64,000 nt of DNA from Timema cristinae (Eukaryota > Arthropoda > Insecta > Phasmatodea > Timematidae), in contig JBCFYV010000894.1 of NCBI GenBank assembly GCA_039000515.1, positions 1 to 64,000 on the forward strand, given 5' to 3'. The notes beneath the pieces are model-generated. The model had not been told where the DNA came from. It saw nothing but the letters and a program-made list of their open reading frames with translations, and did no database searches. How positions within the stretch are numbered: position 1 is the stretch's first letter; each line of letters begins with the position of its first letter. Below, piece after piece: positions 43,956-55,989 of the stretch. The position numbers and the translations under genes are program-made.

Positions 43956-46050
43956 TATAACCGTAATTAACAAATATAATAGCTTTGCTATTTAATTTAT
44001 TTTATTATATGGCTTATATTGAAGTCTTCAAGCTACAAAACCATTAATAAAATTTTAATACAATATATGAAAAGAAAATCAATGATGAAGAATATTTTTT
44101 GAGAAATCATTAGCTACCAATCAAATAGATTAAACACTTAATTGCTAGGCTAGGTTTCTGCTCTAGACTGGTTTATTTTCCACAGTCCATAAAACTCGAG
44201 ATGAAGGTGGCAAATTCTTTGAAAACATAATTATATTGATCATGTTTTGCTCTAAAATAATGAGTCACTCTAACCCAACTATTAAATTTTATTGCATTTA
44301 AGTGATATTTAAATATAATTTAAAGATATTATTGGTTAATATTAATATTAATTTCTCTTTTATATTTTTTTATCAAGTTCTAAATTATATTTTGAAAATA
44401 ACCACCCCAAAAATCTTAGGTATTAAATAAATTCTGACGTGGTAACTAATGATTAATTCCACTAATTAATATTTTTTTCATACTATCGAATTGTTATAGT
44501 TTTTATCAGTTTATGTATTTATCAAACAAATCTATGTATTTTGAATCATCATCATCAACTGTTTCCTGCCTGTGACCGGGTCACTTTAGTAAAACGCCTC
44601 ATCCTTCCACCACACTTCCTCTTTAATTTCTTCCATTCTTCTCCTCTCAGTTGAATACTTTCTGTTATCTGCTCCTCCTATCTCTTTATTGGCCTTTCTT
44701 GCAGTCTTTTCCTTACATATTCATTTACAACATTTCCTATTAGTTAAGTAAAATTAAGTTTTTTTATTTATATTATTAAACCTATATGGGAATTATATAT
44801 AAAAAAAAGTAACTAGCTTAAGGTGTCAAGTAAATGTTTCCCCAAATACATTTTGATTTTTTTTAATTTGGCCATTATTTAATACACCGTTTACATTAAA
44901 TGTCTTGATTCAAGCCAATATTTATACTATGTCGCACCTTTTCTAGCAGCAAAGTAATTTTGAAGAGTGTCTCACTTATATCTGTATGTTTATCTTTAGA
45001 ACACAAGTACAGGTATTTTTAAACTTATGTAATTCAAGCCTTGTGAATGAAACTAAAAATACTTTAGAGTAACTTGAATTATAGGGTTTCTTTAATTTTT
45101 CCTCCATCTCCCCTATCCTATGATATAATTGTCCCTTATTTGAAAAATTACGAGATTGTTTTTAGTGTATTCACACGCCCAATTATGTGAACTGCAATAC
45201 CACTTTAGTCAGCTAGAAAACTAATTTTCAGTATTGATTATATTATAATTATTTTATTCATTCTTTCAATGGATTTTTCAAGTCGTGGATATGGTATAAG
45301 TTCTAGTAGAAGTTTGTAATTTGTTAAAACTTAGCTTAATAATGGATTAATTTTAAACTACAAACATAGTAAATCTTATTTTTAAAATTGTATACTATTT
45401 TAAATTTTAGTGTATGTATCAAATAAATTAAAAAACAAAACACAATTTATGTTCTGAAAAGAACCAAGTCTGTACAAGTGTGTTTCGAAGAGGGAAGAGA
45501 GATTTTTTTAAATATCATATACATTTCTTATACAATTTTTCAAAAAATAGTCTTAGAATTTTAATATCTTAATTTATAGTGTTTCCATTTTTTTAAATAC
45601 TTGAAATTGTTTAAAATGTCTTTATCTCGACATTTTAACAAAATTTAATCAATAATAGAATAGTCTTTATTTGGGTGAGATTATTAGATCCAAGGTCATC
45701 GCCTTTTTTTATGCTATCGTTTAGCTTTAAATGTGTATTAATTTAATATGTATCGAGGGATATGAGATAATGATTTAGACTTCATAGTTTGGTCGGAGTC
45801 GATTTGCATTTATTTGAAGAAAAGTAATGGTTGGGATTGTGTCAGGACATTCGTTGCCTCGGTTAAGTCAGATCTTCAATTTAAAACTGGAAGCATTTTG
45901 GGTTAATATAAAAATTGGGACTTAGTTATGTAACGTTAAAAGAAATTACATAAATAATTTGATAAGATAACATAAATATGGTTAAATTTATAACAATGAA
46001 TATTAATAAATAAACTTCTCTAGGATAGAAATAAGTGATTCACAAATGAC
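43956..46050. other. AT-rich intergenic stretch
   Basis: No gene is supportable. A less AT-rich patch at 44,550-44,740 (ATCATCATCATCAACTG, TGTGACCGGGTCAC) may be an old repeat fragment. Confidence 0.55.
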
Positions 46051-46059
46051 TTGTTACTG

Positions 46060-46505
46060 TTGATTCACACGTTCACCAAAAAACTGGCGCAGAACAAAAC
46101 ATAGTCATGTGACTGCTCTAAGCCAATCACAAGATTCCCGGCTTATCAGCGTGAGCTGTTCTGGGTGAAGTTCAACTATTCTCTATTTTGTCCGCTCTTC
46201 TCGAGATGTTCGACACGGGAGGACCAATCAAATCTCAGAACCAACCATCTCAAATGAGTGCGCATGAGAATTTGACAACGCATGCGCTGTACAGCCATAG
46301 CTAGCAGACAGCTTCGTTTGCTGCTGTGAGGAGATTTGAACCAACCCGTTCAGTAAAGCGCGTGTATCGATGTATTGGGTTGTGCCACGACACAGCGTTT
46401 ATAATTTGAAGACAACCATAGGTAGAATGATCTAAAAGATATGTGTATCCACTATAAAATAAGATATGTTGATAATCAGTTTGTTTTTAAGCGTTGCAAT
46501 GCATC
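46060..46505 (+). promoter_or_regulatory. Possible TATA-less promoter
   Basis: A GC-richer island in AT-rich DNA with two CCAAT boxes (AAGCCAATCAC at 46,119 and GACCAATCAAA at 46,222). It has two NRF1-like GCGCATG/GCATGCGC sites (46,259-46,290) and a TGCATCATGGG site at 46,500, like the one at 36,770. This is the composition of an animal housekeeping-type promoter. It is directly followed by an ATG and a good splice donor. Confidence 0.4.
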
Positions 46506-46560
46506 ATGGGTCAACTTAAAGTGTGTGAATTACTGCGCAGATTCTGCTTTCTATTTTTCG
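46506..46560 (+). CDS. Candidate first coding exon, unknown gene
   Basis: ATG at 46,506 opens 18 codons plus one base and stops at a strong donor (TTTTTCG, then GTGAGTG at 46,561). The peptide starts MGQLKVCELL and ends in an aromatic, hydrophobic run (FCFLFF), which could be the start of a membrane segment or signal anchor. No second exon was found within the window, and the family cannot be named. The support is the promoter-like island and donor only. Confidence 0.3.
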
Positions 46561-47810
46561 GTGAGTGTGTGAACCAAGCTAGTGTTTAGTAACGTTTCAC
46601 TTACATGTCTGGTGAATAAAAAAATGAATTAGATTAGTTTTTGTGGTTTGTAGCTGAGGAATAAACTACACATCGAGAATTGGTAACATTTTAAAATGAC
46701 CATTCAATATAGAGGTCAAAAAAAACCCGAATTTTCCAAAAATAAAACAAATTGAGGAAATCAATGTCAGCTTTAGTAATTAATAAGAGTAAACATTTTA
46801 TTTAATTAAAAGTTACGATCTTCATTTCTTGAAATATTTAACTAAAGAACATTATTTTATTAAAGGGCTCTGTTCTAACTCTAGTATATTTAGAATTACA
46901 TGTTATTATAAATAAGAATTGTTCAGAATTATGGTAACAATTATAAATCTTTTCTTAATGACATGTTTTTAAATATTATTTTCATTATTTTTTCTCTATC
47001 GTGTAATAAGCTGAGACCATAAAACTTCTTTAATATGAGTCAACATGTTCCAAGACACGCAGGGCGGCCCTGAGAGAAAATTACACTAATTGTTTCTTGC
47101 ATGTAAAAATAAATGCTAATGGCCACCCGTGACTAACACAAACGTTGCCAACTTGGGACAATTATGCTCGTTCTAATAGAGCGTTCCAGGAACATATTAT
47201 TAAGGAGTAGCCAACCGAGCGAGCAGTCAGCAGATACACCAAGCGGATCACTTAGAACGTAGGAACATAGTCTGACTCTGTAGTCTGTTAACATGTGCAG
47301 AGACCTGGCATCGTCTCATCAGTAGAAGTTATCCATCCATTCATTCAAGACTGGAGTCTGTGTGTAGGGGCGTTGCACGAAATATATGGGGGGGAGATGG
47401 TGATATTTCCAAATATAGGCTTTATGAAATTATAAAAAATCCCAGGCGACCAGGTAACAAGGTCCCCCCCGGAAAATGGTGAAATTTGAGGTGATAATTG
47501 AGCCTAGAATCGTGGTTTTAGGTAGATGTATTTTAAAAGTTATTTGTAATGATGGATTTTTCAAGTCACAACTCACAAGTGTTAATTGTTTTGACATTCA
47601 CATATCATTGCGTGTAGTAAAACGAACAATTCTTGTCTCGTCAAAGCTCCGGACAGTATCAAGTGATAATGATCAACTTTAAACATTACCTAACCTTGTT
47701 AAGGTTACTAGTGTCTAATAGACTAGTAGTAGCCTTAAAAACTACCAAGGTAGTGAGAACGGGTGCTACTAGACTACTTGATTAACTAAGATTTATATAC
47801 ATTCTACTAC
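46561..47810. other. Possible first intron or intergenic DNA
   Basis: AT-rich to 47,040, then mixed. A 68-codon open frame at 47,476-47,682 is not recognisable. No repeats were seen. Confidence 0.4.
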
Positions 47811-49049
47811 AGTAGGTATCTCCTTTCAATGTTTGATGAGTTATGAAGCTGGAACCCTTTAAGAGTAGGTATCTCCTTTCAATGTTTGATGAGTTATGAA
47901 GCTGGGAACCCTTTAAGAGTAGGTATCTCCTTTCAATGTTTGATGAGTTATGAAGCTGGGAACCCTTTAAGAGTAGGTATCTCCTTTCAATGTTTAATGA
48001 GTTATGAAGCTGGGAACTCTTTAAGAGTAAGTATCTCCTTTCATTGTTTGATGAGTTATGAAGCTGGGAACCCTTTAAGAGTAGGTATCTCCTTTCATTG
48101 TTTGATGAGTTATGAAGCTGGGAACCTTTTAAGAGTAGGTATCTCCTTTCATTGTTTGATGAGTTATGAAGCTGGGAACCCTTTAAGAGTAGGTATCTCC
48201 TTTCATTGTTTGATGAGTTATGAAGCTGGGAACCCTTTAAGAGTAAGTATCTCCTTTCAAATGTTTAATGAGTTATGAAGCTGGGAACTCTTTAAGAGTA
48301 AGTATCTCCTTTCAATGTTTGATGAGTTATGAAGCTGGGAACCCTTTAAGAGTAGGTATCTCCTTTCAATGTTTGATGAGTTATGAAGCTGGGAACCTTT
48401 TAAGAGTAGGTATCTCCTTTCAATGTTTGATGATTATGAAGCTGGGAACCCTTTAAGAGTAGGTATCTCCTTTCAATGTTTGATGAGTTATGAAGCTGGG
48501 AACCCTTTAAGAGTAGGTATCTCCTTTCAATGTTTGATGATTATGAAGCTGGGAACTCTTTAAGAGTAAGTATCTCCTTTCAATGTTTGATGAGTTATGA
48601 AGCTGGGAACCCTTTAAGAGTAGGTATCTCCTTTCAATGTTTGATGAGTTATGAAGCTGGGAACCCTTTAAGAGTAAGTATCTCCTTTCAATGTTTGATG
48701 AGTTATGAAGCTGGGAACCCTTTAAGAGTAGGTATCTCCTTTCATTGTTTGATGAGTTATGAAGCTGGGAACCCTTTAAGAGTAGGTATCTCCTTTAAAT
48801 GTTTAATGAGTTATGAAGCTGGGAACTCTTTAAGAGTAAGTATCTCCTTTCAATGTTTTGAGTTATGAAGCTGGGAACCCTTTAAGAGTAGGTATCTCCT
48901 TTCAATGTTTGATGAGTTATGAAGCTGGGAACCCTTTAAGAGTAGGTATCTCCTTTCAATGTTTGATGAGTTATGAAGCTGGGAACCCTTTAAGAGTAGG
49001 TATCTCCTTTCAATGTTTGATGAGTTATGAAGCTGGGAACCCTTTAAGA
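47811..49049 (+). repeat. 54-bp minisatellite, about 23 units
   Basis: Unit landmarks are GTAGGTATCTCCTTTCAATG, GATGAGTTATGAAGCTGGGA and ACCCTTTAAGA. Variants are AAGTATC versus GGTATC and GGGAACTCTTT versus GGGAACCCTTT. As 54 is a multiple of three, the frame stays open for up to 130 codons (SYEAGNPLRVGISF repeats); indels in several units break it. I see no start or promoter that would make it a gene. Confidence 0.95.
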
Positions 49050-50455
49050 CTAGGGATTGAAAGTTGTGAAATTTAAATGTATCTGTAACAAGTATGCAAG
49101 AAAGAACTTTCTTATTCGAAAGTGCTGTGGTACAGAGTAATTCTAGAATTTCCCAACTCAAGGTCTTGACTCCCCACAAAATTGCCAGCTTTGAAGCTTT
49201 TCCTCAACATTGATAAAATTGACACTCCCTTCTCCCAGCACGACGGCACTGTCGTGTGTAAAGCAAGATAGCTCGAGCTGGTAATGTCATTCAACCATCA
49301 GAATCTCATTGCACATGTTTAACAAGTGTAAGTTATAAGTTATGAATAATGATTCAATGATTTGGAATCATTACGGTTCATGAATATAAGGGGTTAAACT
49401 TGCTATTTTATGGTTTTTGGGTACCATTGTCAGGGCAAAGTAATTAATGTATGGGACTTAAATTTACTATGACTAGACATTTATTTGAGATGTACAGAAT
49501 TAAATATCTATAATATTATTAATAATATCATTAATACATAAATGAAATATTAATATTATTAAAAACTATTAAATCAATGATATGTATTAAAATTAATAAT
49601 ACAAATATGAAATATTTATAATATTAATAGTAATAATATTATAACTATCTAGTTGTGTTAGTTAGTTATATTAAATTTCAGCCCCATACATTAGTTATTT
49701 GACTTAAAAATGGCAGGTAAAAACTATAATATAACAAGTTTAGCCTAACTCCTTATAACTCGTGAACCGTAATAATTTGAAATAATTAAATAATGTGTAT
49801 AACTTATAATCATATATTTGTTATAATTGTGCAATTAAATGTGTTTATTGTCGAACAACCTTAAGAGCCTATTGATCCATTCGTTCCCTTGATTGCGTAG
49901 TATTTTAAACAGTAACGAATAGTTAATACTAATAATAAGACATCCGTGATGATCTATTATCCAGTAACAATATAAAATAAAAGGCCAAAAAGGATGATTT
50001 TTCACTCGGCTACTTTGAATAAATCAAGAAAAAACAGAATAATGTTTAATATCTACCATTAATTATCTATTGAACGTCAAGGTTTGGATATATTGAGGTA
50101 AGGAAATGGTATCGTTAGACAATGAACGAGCTTCATATTTAAAAAAAAAAAAACTTATTTACCAAGAGTTTCCCAAAAATTAAAAAAAAAAATTAAAAGA
50201 AGTGAAATTTTATAAACCAACAATTTATTTCAACAGAAAATGTCTTGAGTTCTATCAAACTTTCTTTCTTATGAATAACGTTTACCAATTTCTAACCAAG
50301 ATGACGCAATCTAGACATAATTTACGCTAGCAGTTGAATGGGTGGACGCTATTAAGACTGTGTTCTCATTATCATCAAAAAGTGAGTGAGTTCTGTAAAA
50401 TAAAAGATCTTCAGATTGCTCAGAAATCACTGGATTTGACTACAAACCCTGTGAC
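49050..50455. other. AT-rich intergenic stretch
   Basis: No supportable gene. AT-only stretches lie at 49,500-49,660 and A-rich runs near 50,150-50,200. Confidence 0.6.
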
Positions 50456-50713
50456 CCGCCTCGGTGGCGTAGTTAGCTAACACGCTAGTTTAGTGTTGAG
50501 CTAGACTGCCGTGGATGGGGTGATCGAGTTTCGAATCTCAGTCGGCTGAGCTGGGAGTGGTTTTTCCTAAATGGTTTTCCACTCTCCATCCACGCAAATG
50601 CATGTTCCCTTCCTCTATATTCAACCTTCCGATTTCTTAGCCCATTAGAGTAATTAGTACATAAGCGTATAATTAGAACGGGTAGTAAGAAGTGGTGCTA
50701 AGTATTATTATTA
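50456..50713 (+). mobile_element. SINE-3 copy, near complete
   Basis: The head is CGCCTCGGTGGCGTAGTTAG with a B-box-like GTTTCGAATCTC. The body is TTTTCCACTCTCCATCCACG. The shared 3' end is AACGGGTAGTAAGAAGTGG, and a short ATT tail ends it. It is the reference copy for SINE-3 in this window. Confidence 0.9.
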
Positions 50714-51527
50714 CAAATCCTGTGGTTTGGACAAGCAACAAACTCGACCCTAACAACTTTATTAGCTTCAATATTCTAAACATATATTCTGACACGAACT
50801 GAACCCACGAACTACACAAGCACATTTGCATAAACTAAACACATTCTCCCTAAGGGCTTGAACCCACGATGCACTTTATCAATCAAGTAAGCTGATAAAG
50901 CATACATATCATCAGTACATCTACTTTTTATGATTTTCGTGCATTTTTGAACTGTAGAAAACCGATTTAATGTGTAATTCTCTCTTCTCTTTATGCTAAT
51001 TGAATATTTAAAACTTTGAATTTCATCTTCTTTTTTGCCCTAAATGTTCTTAATCACATTGGGGTTGTTTGCAAGGCCTAATTTATTTTGTACATTTGTT
51101 CTATGTTTTGGTTTTTATCAATTTCCTCTTAGGAAACAAAACTTGGACATGTTTGATTGTTTTTAGTTGTGAATCATATAAGCTTACAATGTACCCATTC
51201 ATTGGCTTTCTACTAAAGGTGCAATTAGATTAATAAATAATATTAGATAAATGTGAAATAATGACTAGAGGAAAAAAATACAACAGTTGCGTCCCTAGGA
51301 CTTTATTTGAGTCACTTTTAAAAGTTAAATTTGTATAAAAATGTAATCTCGATCTTCCTGCAATGTCTGACAAATTAGAATTAGAATTTGAATCAATTAT
51401 TATTGAAATCAGCGATATTGAAAGTAAGCTAAACCTACACACAGATTGTCAATTTATCAGGGGAAATATTGTATTAACCTAGGTATATGGTGTGGATTTT
51501 AAGATCTTAACAACAAAAAATTACGTG
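50714..51527. other. AT-rich intergenic stretch
   Basis: No gene or repeat was recognised. Confidence 0.55.
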
Positions 51528-51690
51528 CATGCTCCACGTATTACTACCCGTCCGGCCAATCACGGCTCTACACTAATTAATAGGAATGATAACTCAGAAT
51601 TTAAAGTAAATGATACCAAAATTACCTGGAAGTGGAGAGGGAAACGGTAGAGAAAAATCCAATTTGGTGCAACTAGCCCGAATTAGAACT
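51528..51690 (-). mobile_element. SINE-3 fragment (3' half)
   Basis: The low edge is GTATTACTACCCGTCCGGCC, a variant of the shared 3' end; the body has TGGAGAGGGAAACGG. The head is missing, so it is either truncated or too degraded to read. Confidence 0.55.
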
Positions 51691-51723
51691 TTCCCCTCCA
51701 TACACGCCTCCCGTCGCTGACGA

Positions 51724-52326
51724 GCCACCGTTATAAGAGAGGTACTGTCCATATGCCACCGTTATAAGAGAGGCACTGTCCATATGCCACCGTTATAGAG
51801 AGGCACTGTCCATATGCCACCGTTATAGAGAGGCACTGTCCATATTCCACCGTTATAAGAGAGGTACTGTCCCTATGCCACCGTTATACGAGAGGTACTG
51901 TCCATGTGCCACCGTTATAAGAGAGGTACTGTCCCTATGCCACCGTTATACGAGAGGTATTGTCCATGTGCCACCGTTATACGAGAGGTACTGTCCATAT
52001 GCCACCGTTATAAGAGAGGCACTGTCCATATGCCACCGTTATAGAGAGGCACTGTCCATATTCCACTGTTATAAGAGAGGTACTGTCCCTATGCCACCGT
52101 TATACGAGAGGTACTGTCCATGTGCCACCGTTATAAGAGAGGCACTATCCATATGCCACCGTTATAGAGAGGCACTGTCCATATTCCACCGTTATAAGAG
52201 AGGTACTGTCCCTATGCCACCGTTATAAGAGAGGTACTGTCCCTATGTCACCGTTATAAGAGAGGTACTGTCCATATGCCACCGTTATAAGAGAGGTACT
52301 GTCCATATGCCACCATATGCCACCAT
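51724..52326 (+). repeat. 30-31-bp minisatellite, about 19-20 units
   Basis: Unit landmarks are CCACCGTTATAAGAGAGG and TACTGTCCATATG. Units are 31 bp with TATAAGAG or TATACGAG and 30 bp with TATAGAG. Blocks of about four variant units recur, so there is some higher-order structure. The 117-codon open frame is a repeat by-product. Confidence 0.95.
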
Positions 52327-53614
52327 GCTCACAGGTTCATCTCTTTTAGAAAAGATAGGCTACATGTTCTACTTTACATTAATGGCATTTTATGTGCTAA
52401 ACGTATTTTAAGATTTAATTAGTTAAATATCAGCTCATGATTTTGAAAAAGGATGTGCTAATGAAGTTATTTGAATATAATTTCCCCTTTCATATACCTA
52501 CCATTACTAAAATGAGAGAACATACAGACAGCTTTAATTTCCCCTCCAAACCAAACATAATTAAATAGAGAGAATATAAAGCTTTACTTCTGCTAAACAA
52601 ATCTTCTAGAAGGAAAATGTTTGAATCTTGAGCGAGTTGATGATCTTTTTAGTTAAAGCTTAAAGTGATTTGTTTCCATATGATGTGACGGAAGATTATT
52701 TCTTAGTTTTAAAGTTTAAGAAGTGATTATACATTGAACTGATGGAACCTCAGAAGACCTAGTAGAAATAAATACTTACATTTATATTAATAATGGGTAA
52801 GGCCTTAAATAAATACTACAATTTCCTTGTTTTATAAAATTAAATAACCTTAATTATTAAATACAAACGATTAACTGTTTTTTATTTTTAATAATCTATT
52901 ATTTTGAACAAACTATTATAAAAAGTTTGAATATAAGCTTATTGCTTTGAGGTCATTTTTCTCTCTCTCCCTTTGAATAAATAATAGAATACCTTATCTA
53001 ACCTTTGCCTTACTTCCCACCCCGTGAGTGTAAATGTGTCTGAAGGGTGGATAAGACGCGTAGAACGGTTTATAGGTTTATAAGGTTTATCACCTTATCT
53101 TTCAAATTACACTATTTATGAGTAAGTTAAACCACAACGTTCCTACGAATATACATCAGACATCTATACAATGCTAATATATCTACTTTTACATATTCGT
53201 ACGTCAAGTCTTCTAATATGCAGATGTCACGTGTTTGATACTATCATTACCTATAAAATAACACTAATAATATTGTAAAATGTTATCAATGTCGGCTGCA
53301 AATGAATGTTCGTATTTTTTAGAGTGTGCTACAAATGTCCATTAGAAATAATACTAACATATTATATTGGTTTTTTTTCAGGACGGGAGAATGATCGGTT
53401 TTACTCCTAAACAGACCTTTGAAAATCTGGACAGAGCTAGATGAATTTTTGTTTATTTATTTAAAATATTAACGTGCAAGTGAATAGCCGATTGATTATA
53501 TCTGGATACGAAAATTTCTAAGAGCGAGAGCGAAAAGTCTTACAAATTTTTCTGGGAAAGGTATTTTTACATACAGTCCATATTTCTTTTAAATGACACA
53601 ATCTACATGGAACC
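52327..53614. other. AT-rich intergenic stretch
   Basis: No supportable gene. A splice-acceptor-like TTTTTTTTCAGGACGG is at 53,371-53,386, but no convincing exon follows it. Confidence 0.55.
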
Positions 53615-53757
53615 GACGGCTTTACTTCTCGTCCGAAGGAAGTTGTGCTACGGATTTATATCACTCAAGAAAAACCCGTTGAGCCCAGCTAGGTTTGAAG
53701 CCATGACCATCAGGTCCTGAGTTGAGCACTTTACCCTGAGACCACTGAAGTCAACAA
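53615..53757 (-). mobile_element. SINE-3-like fragment
   Basis: The head complement is at the high edge (CTTTACCCTGAGACCACTGA), with a B-box-like complement GGTTTGAAGCCATG. The low edge ACTTCTCGTCCGAAGG is a worn 3' end. It is internally deleted. Confidence 0.5.
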
Positions 53758-54115
53758 GTCTAGATAAGAAACCTCTAGTATCTATTACTATTATTAGAGC
53801 TAACTATAACGACATAGCAGACATAACATAGTTTCATATTAGCTCTTAGTAGCTAGGGATAGCGTACCGTCATAGCCAGGCGTCGCATACTAACGTGGTA
53901 GCTTCAAGTGTTCACACTGGAGTTGAGACTAGTCAAACTATTTTATCTTTAAAACAAAACATTCTAATATAAAAATAGATAACCAAAAATGAAAATCATT
54001 CCACTGGTTCCAGTTTCACTTCTGTCAAATAAGGAAGGCATAAAACCGTATTCTGATGTGGTTTCGGGTTCATTTGTATCTAATATCCCGATTAACCGGC
54101 CAAGCTCCAAAGAAG

Positions 54116-55402
54116 GAGTATGAGGGTGATAGTGAGTATGAGGGTGATAGTGAGTATGAGGGTGATAGTGAGTATGAGGGTGATAGTGAGTATGAGGGTG
54201 ATAGTGAGTATGAGGGTGATAGTGAGTATGAGGATGACAGTGAGTATGAGGGTGATAGTGAGTATGAGGGTGATAGTGAGTATGAGGGTGATAGTGAGTA
54301 TGAGGGTGGTAGTGAGTATGAGGGTGATAGTGAGTATGAGGGTGATAGTGAGTATGAGGATGACAGTGAGTATGAGGGTGATAGTGAGTATGAGGGTGAT
54401 AGTGAGTATGAGGGTGATAGTGAGTATGAGGGTGATAGTGAGTATGAGGGTGATAGTGAGTATGAGGGTGGTAGTGAGTATGAGGGTGATAGTGAGTATG
54501 AGGGTGATAGTGAGTATGAGGGTGATAGTGAGTATGAGGGGGATAGTGAGTATGAGGGTGCCAGTGAGTATGGAGGGTGATAGTGAGTATGAGGGTGATA
54601 GTGAGTATGAGGATGACAGTGAGTATGAGGGTGATAGTGAGTATGAGGGTGATAGTGAGTATGAGGGTGATAGTGAGTAGGAGGGTGATAGTGAGTATGA
54701 GGGTGATAGTGAGTATGAGGGTAATAGTATGAGGGTGATAGTATGAGGGTGATAGTGAGTTTGAGGGTGATAGTGAGTATGAGGGTGATAGTGAGTATGA
54801 GGGTGATAGTGAGTATGAGGGTGGTAGTGAGTATGAGGGTGATAGTGAGTATGAGGGTGATAGTGAGTATGAGGGTGATAGTGAGTATGAGGGTGATAGT
54901 GAGTATGAGGGTGGTAGTGAGTATGAGGGTGATAGTGAGTATGGGGGGGATAGAGAGTATGAGGGTGATAGTGAGTATGAGGGTGATAGTGAGTATGAGG
55001 GTAATAGTATGAGGGTGATAGTGAGTATGAGGGTGATAGTGAGTATGAGGGTGATAGTGAGTATGAGGGTGATAGTGAGTATGAGGGTGATAGTGAGTAT
55101 GAGGGTGATAGTGAGTATGAGGGTGATAGTGAGTATGAGGGTGATAGTGAGTATGAGGGTGGTAGTGAGTAGGAGGGTGATAGTGAGTATGAGGGTAATA
55201 GTATGAGGGTGATAGTGAGTATGAGGGTGATAGTGAGTATGAGGGTGGTAGTGAGTAGGAGGGTGATAGTGAGTATGAGGGTGATAGTGAGTATGAGGGT
55301 GATAGTATGAGGGGTGATAGTGAGTATGAGGGTGATAGTGAGTATGAGGGTGATAGTGAGTATGAGGGTGATAGTGAGTATGAGGGTTATAGTGTATGAG
55401 GG
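54116..55402 (-). repeat. 18-bp VNTR inside SINE-1 copy D
   Basis: The unit on the plus strand is GAGGGTGATAGTGAGTAT. Variants include GAGGATGACAG, GAGGGTGGTAG and shortened GAGGGTAATAGTATG, the latter repeated near 54,719, 54,998 and 55,189, which marks block duplications. Plus-strand frames give Glu-Tyr-Glu-Gly-Asp-Ser or Met-Arg-Val-Ile-Val-Ser repeats, and the minus strand gives a 468-codon frame. None has gene context. Confidence 0.95.
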
Positions 55403-55572
55403 TGTGAATCCAGTGGAAACACTTAAACCTAACTTAAGCCCAACTAAACAAACCTTGTTGACCTTTGAGGTGATTCTTCTTTCGGGAAAAATACCCAAAT
55501 TACCAGTCGAGAAACGAACCCTATACCCCTAGGCTCGTGGCCAGGTGCACTGACCACTACAGTACGGGGTTG
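54116..55572 (-). mobile_element. SINE-1 copy D, with about 71 VNTR units
   Basis: Read on the minus strand: head at the high end (CCCCGTACTGTAGTGGTCAG, B-box region GGGTTCGTTTCTC), the body with TTGGGTATTTTTCCCG and TTTAGTTGGGCTTAAG, then the VNTR from 55,402 down to 54,116. No 3' domain is seen at the low end (sequence becomes CCAAGCTCCAAAGAAGGA), so it is 3'-truncated or diverged. It is the largest VNTR state in the window. Confidence 0.88.
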
Positions 55573-55794
55573 GTTAGTAATAGGTTAAAATAATGCTTGC
55601 CTATTTAATTGTACATGCGTTAGCTTTCTTCATACTATAAGTTTCATACTAACTCCATTTACAGTTACCATAGCATAATACACTATGGTCCTATATTAAA
55701 AGTTAAGCCATAGTGGAACCATATAAGGTAAGCTTGCTACCTATCAGGGTAAATGAAGGGTTTAGTTGTCATTGCACTACATTGAAACATAACA

Positions 55795-55980
55795 GCCCTT
55801 CCCAAGTCATCGGTGGCTGTGTTATCAATCAGCCGATTATCTTCACACGTCATCACAGACTCTGCCTTCTATGATTGGAGAATCACCCTGATCATGGGAC
55901 AATTCCTAGAACACTGGCACATTAAGCCTGAGTTTGATTCCCGTATCCAGGTGCCATTTTTCAATTTATAAAACTGAGGT
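55795..55980. repeat. Dispersed repeat family D, copy 2
   Basis: Collinear with 43,690-43,955: GTCATCACAGACTCTGCCTT, GAATCACCCTGATCATGG, GAGTTTGATTCCCGTATCC and CATTTTTCAATTTA. It may be an old SINE. Confidence 0.55.
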
Positions 55981-55989
55981 CAATAAGTT

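Noticed and set aside
53371..53440. Exon after TTTTTTTTCAGGACGG
   Set aside because: The frames after the acceptor-like site close quickly and no donor or homology is evident.
54056..55532. Acidic Glu-Tyr-Glu-Gly-Asp-Ser and 468-codon Thr/Ile/Leu or His/Tyr/Pro repeat proteins
   Set aside because: They are translations of the 18-bp SINE-1 VNTR; both strands are open, which is expected for a stop-free 18-bp unit.
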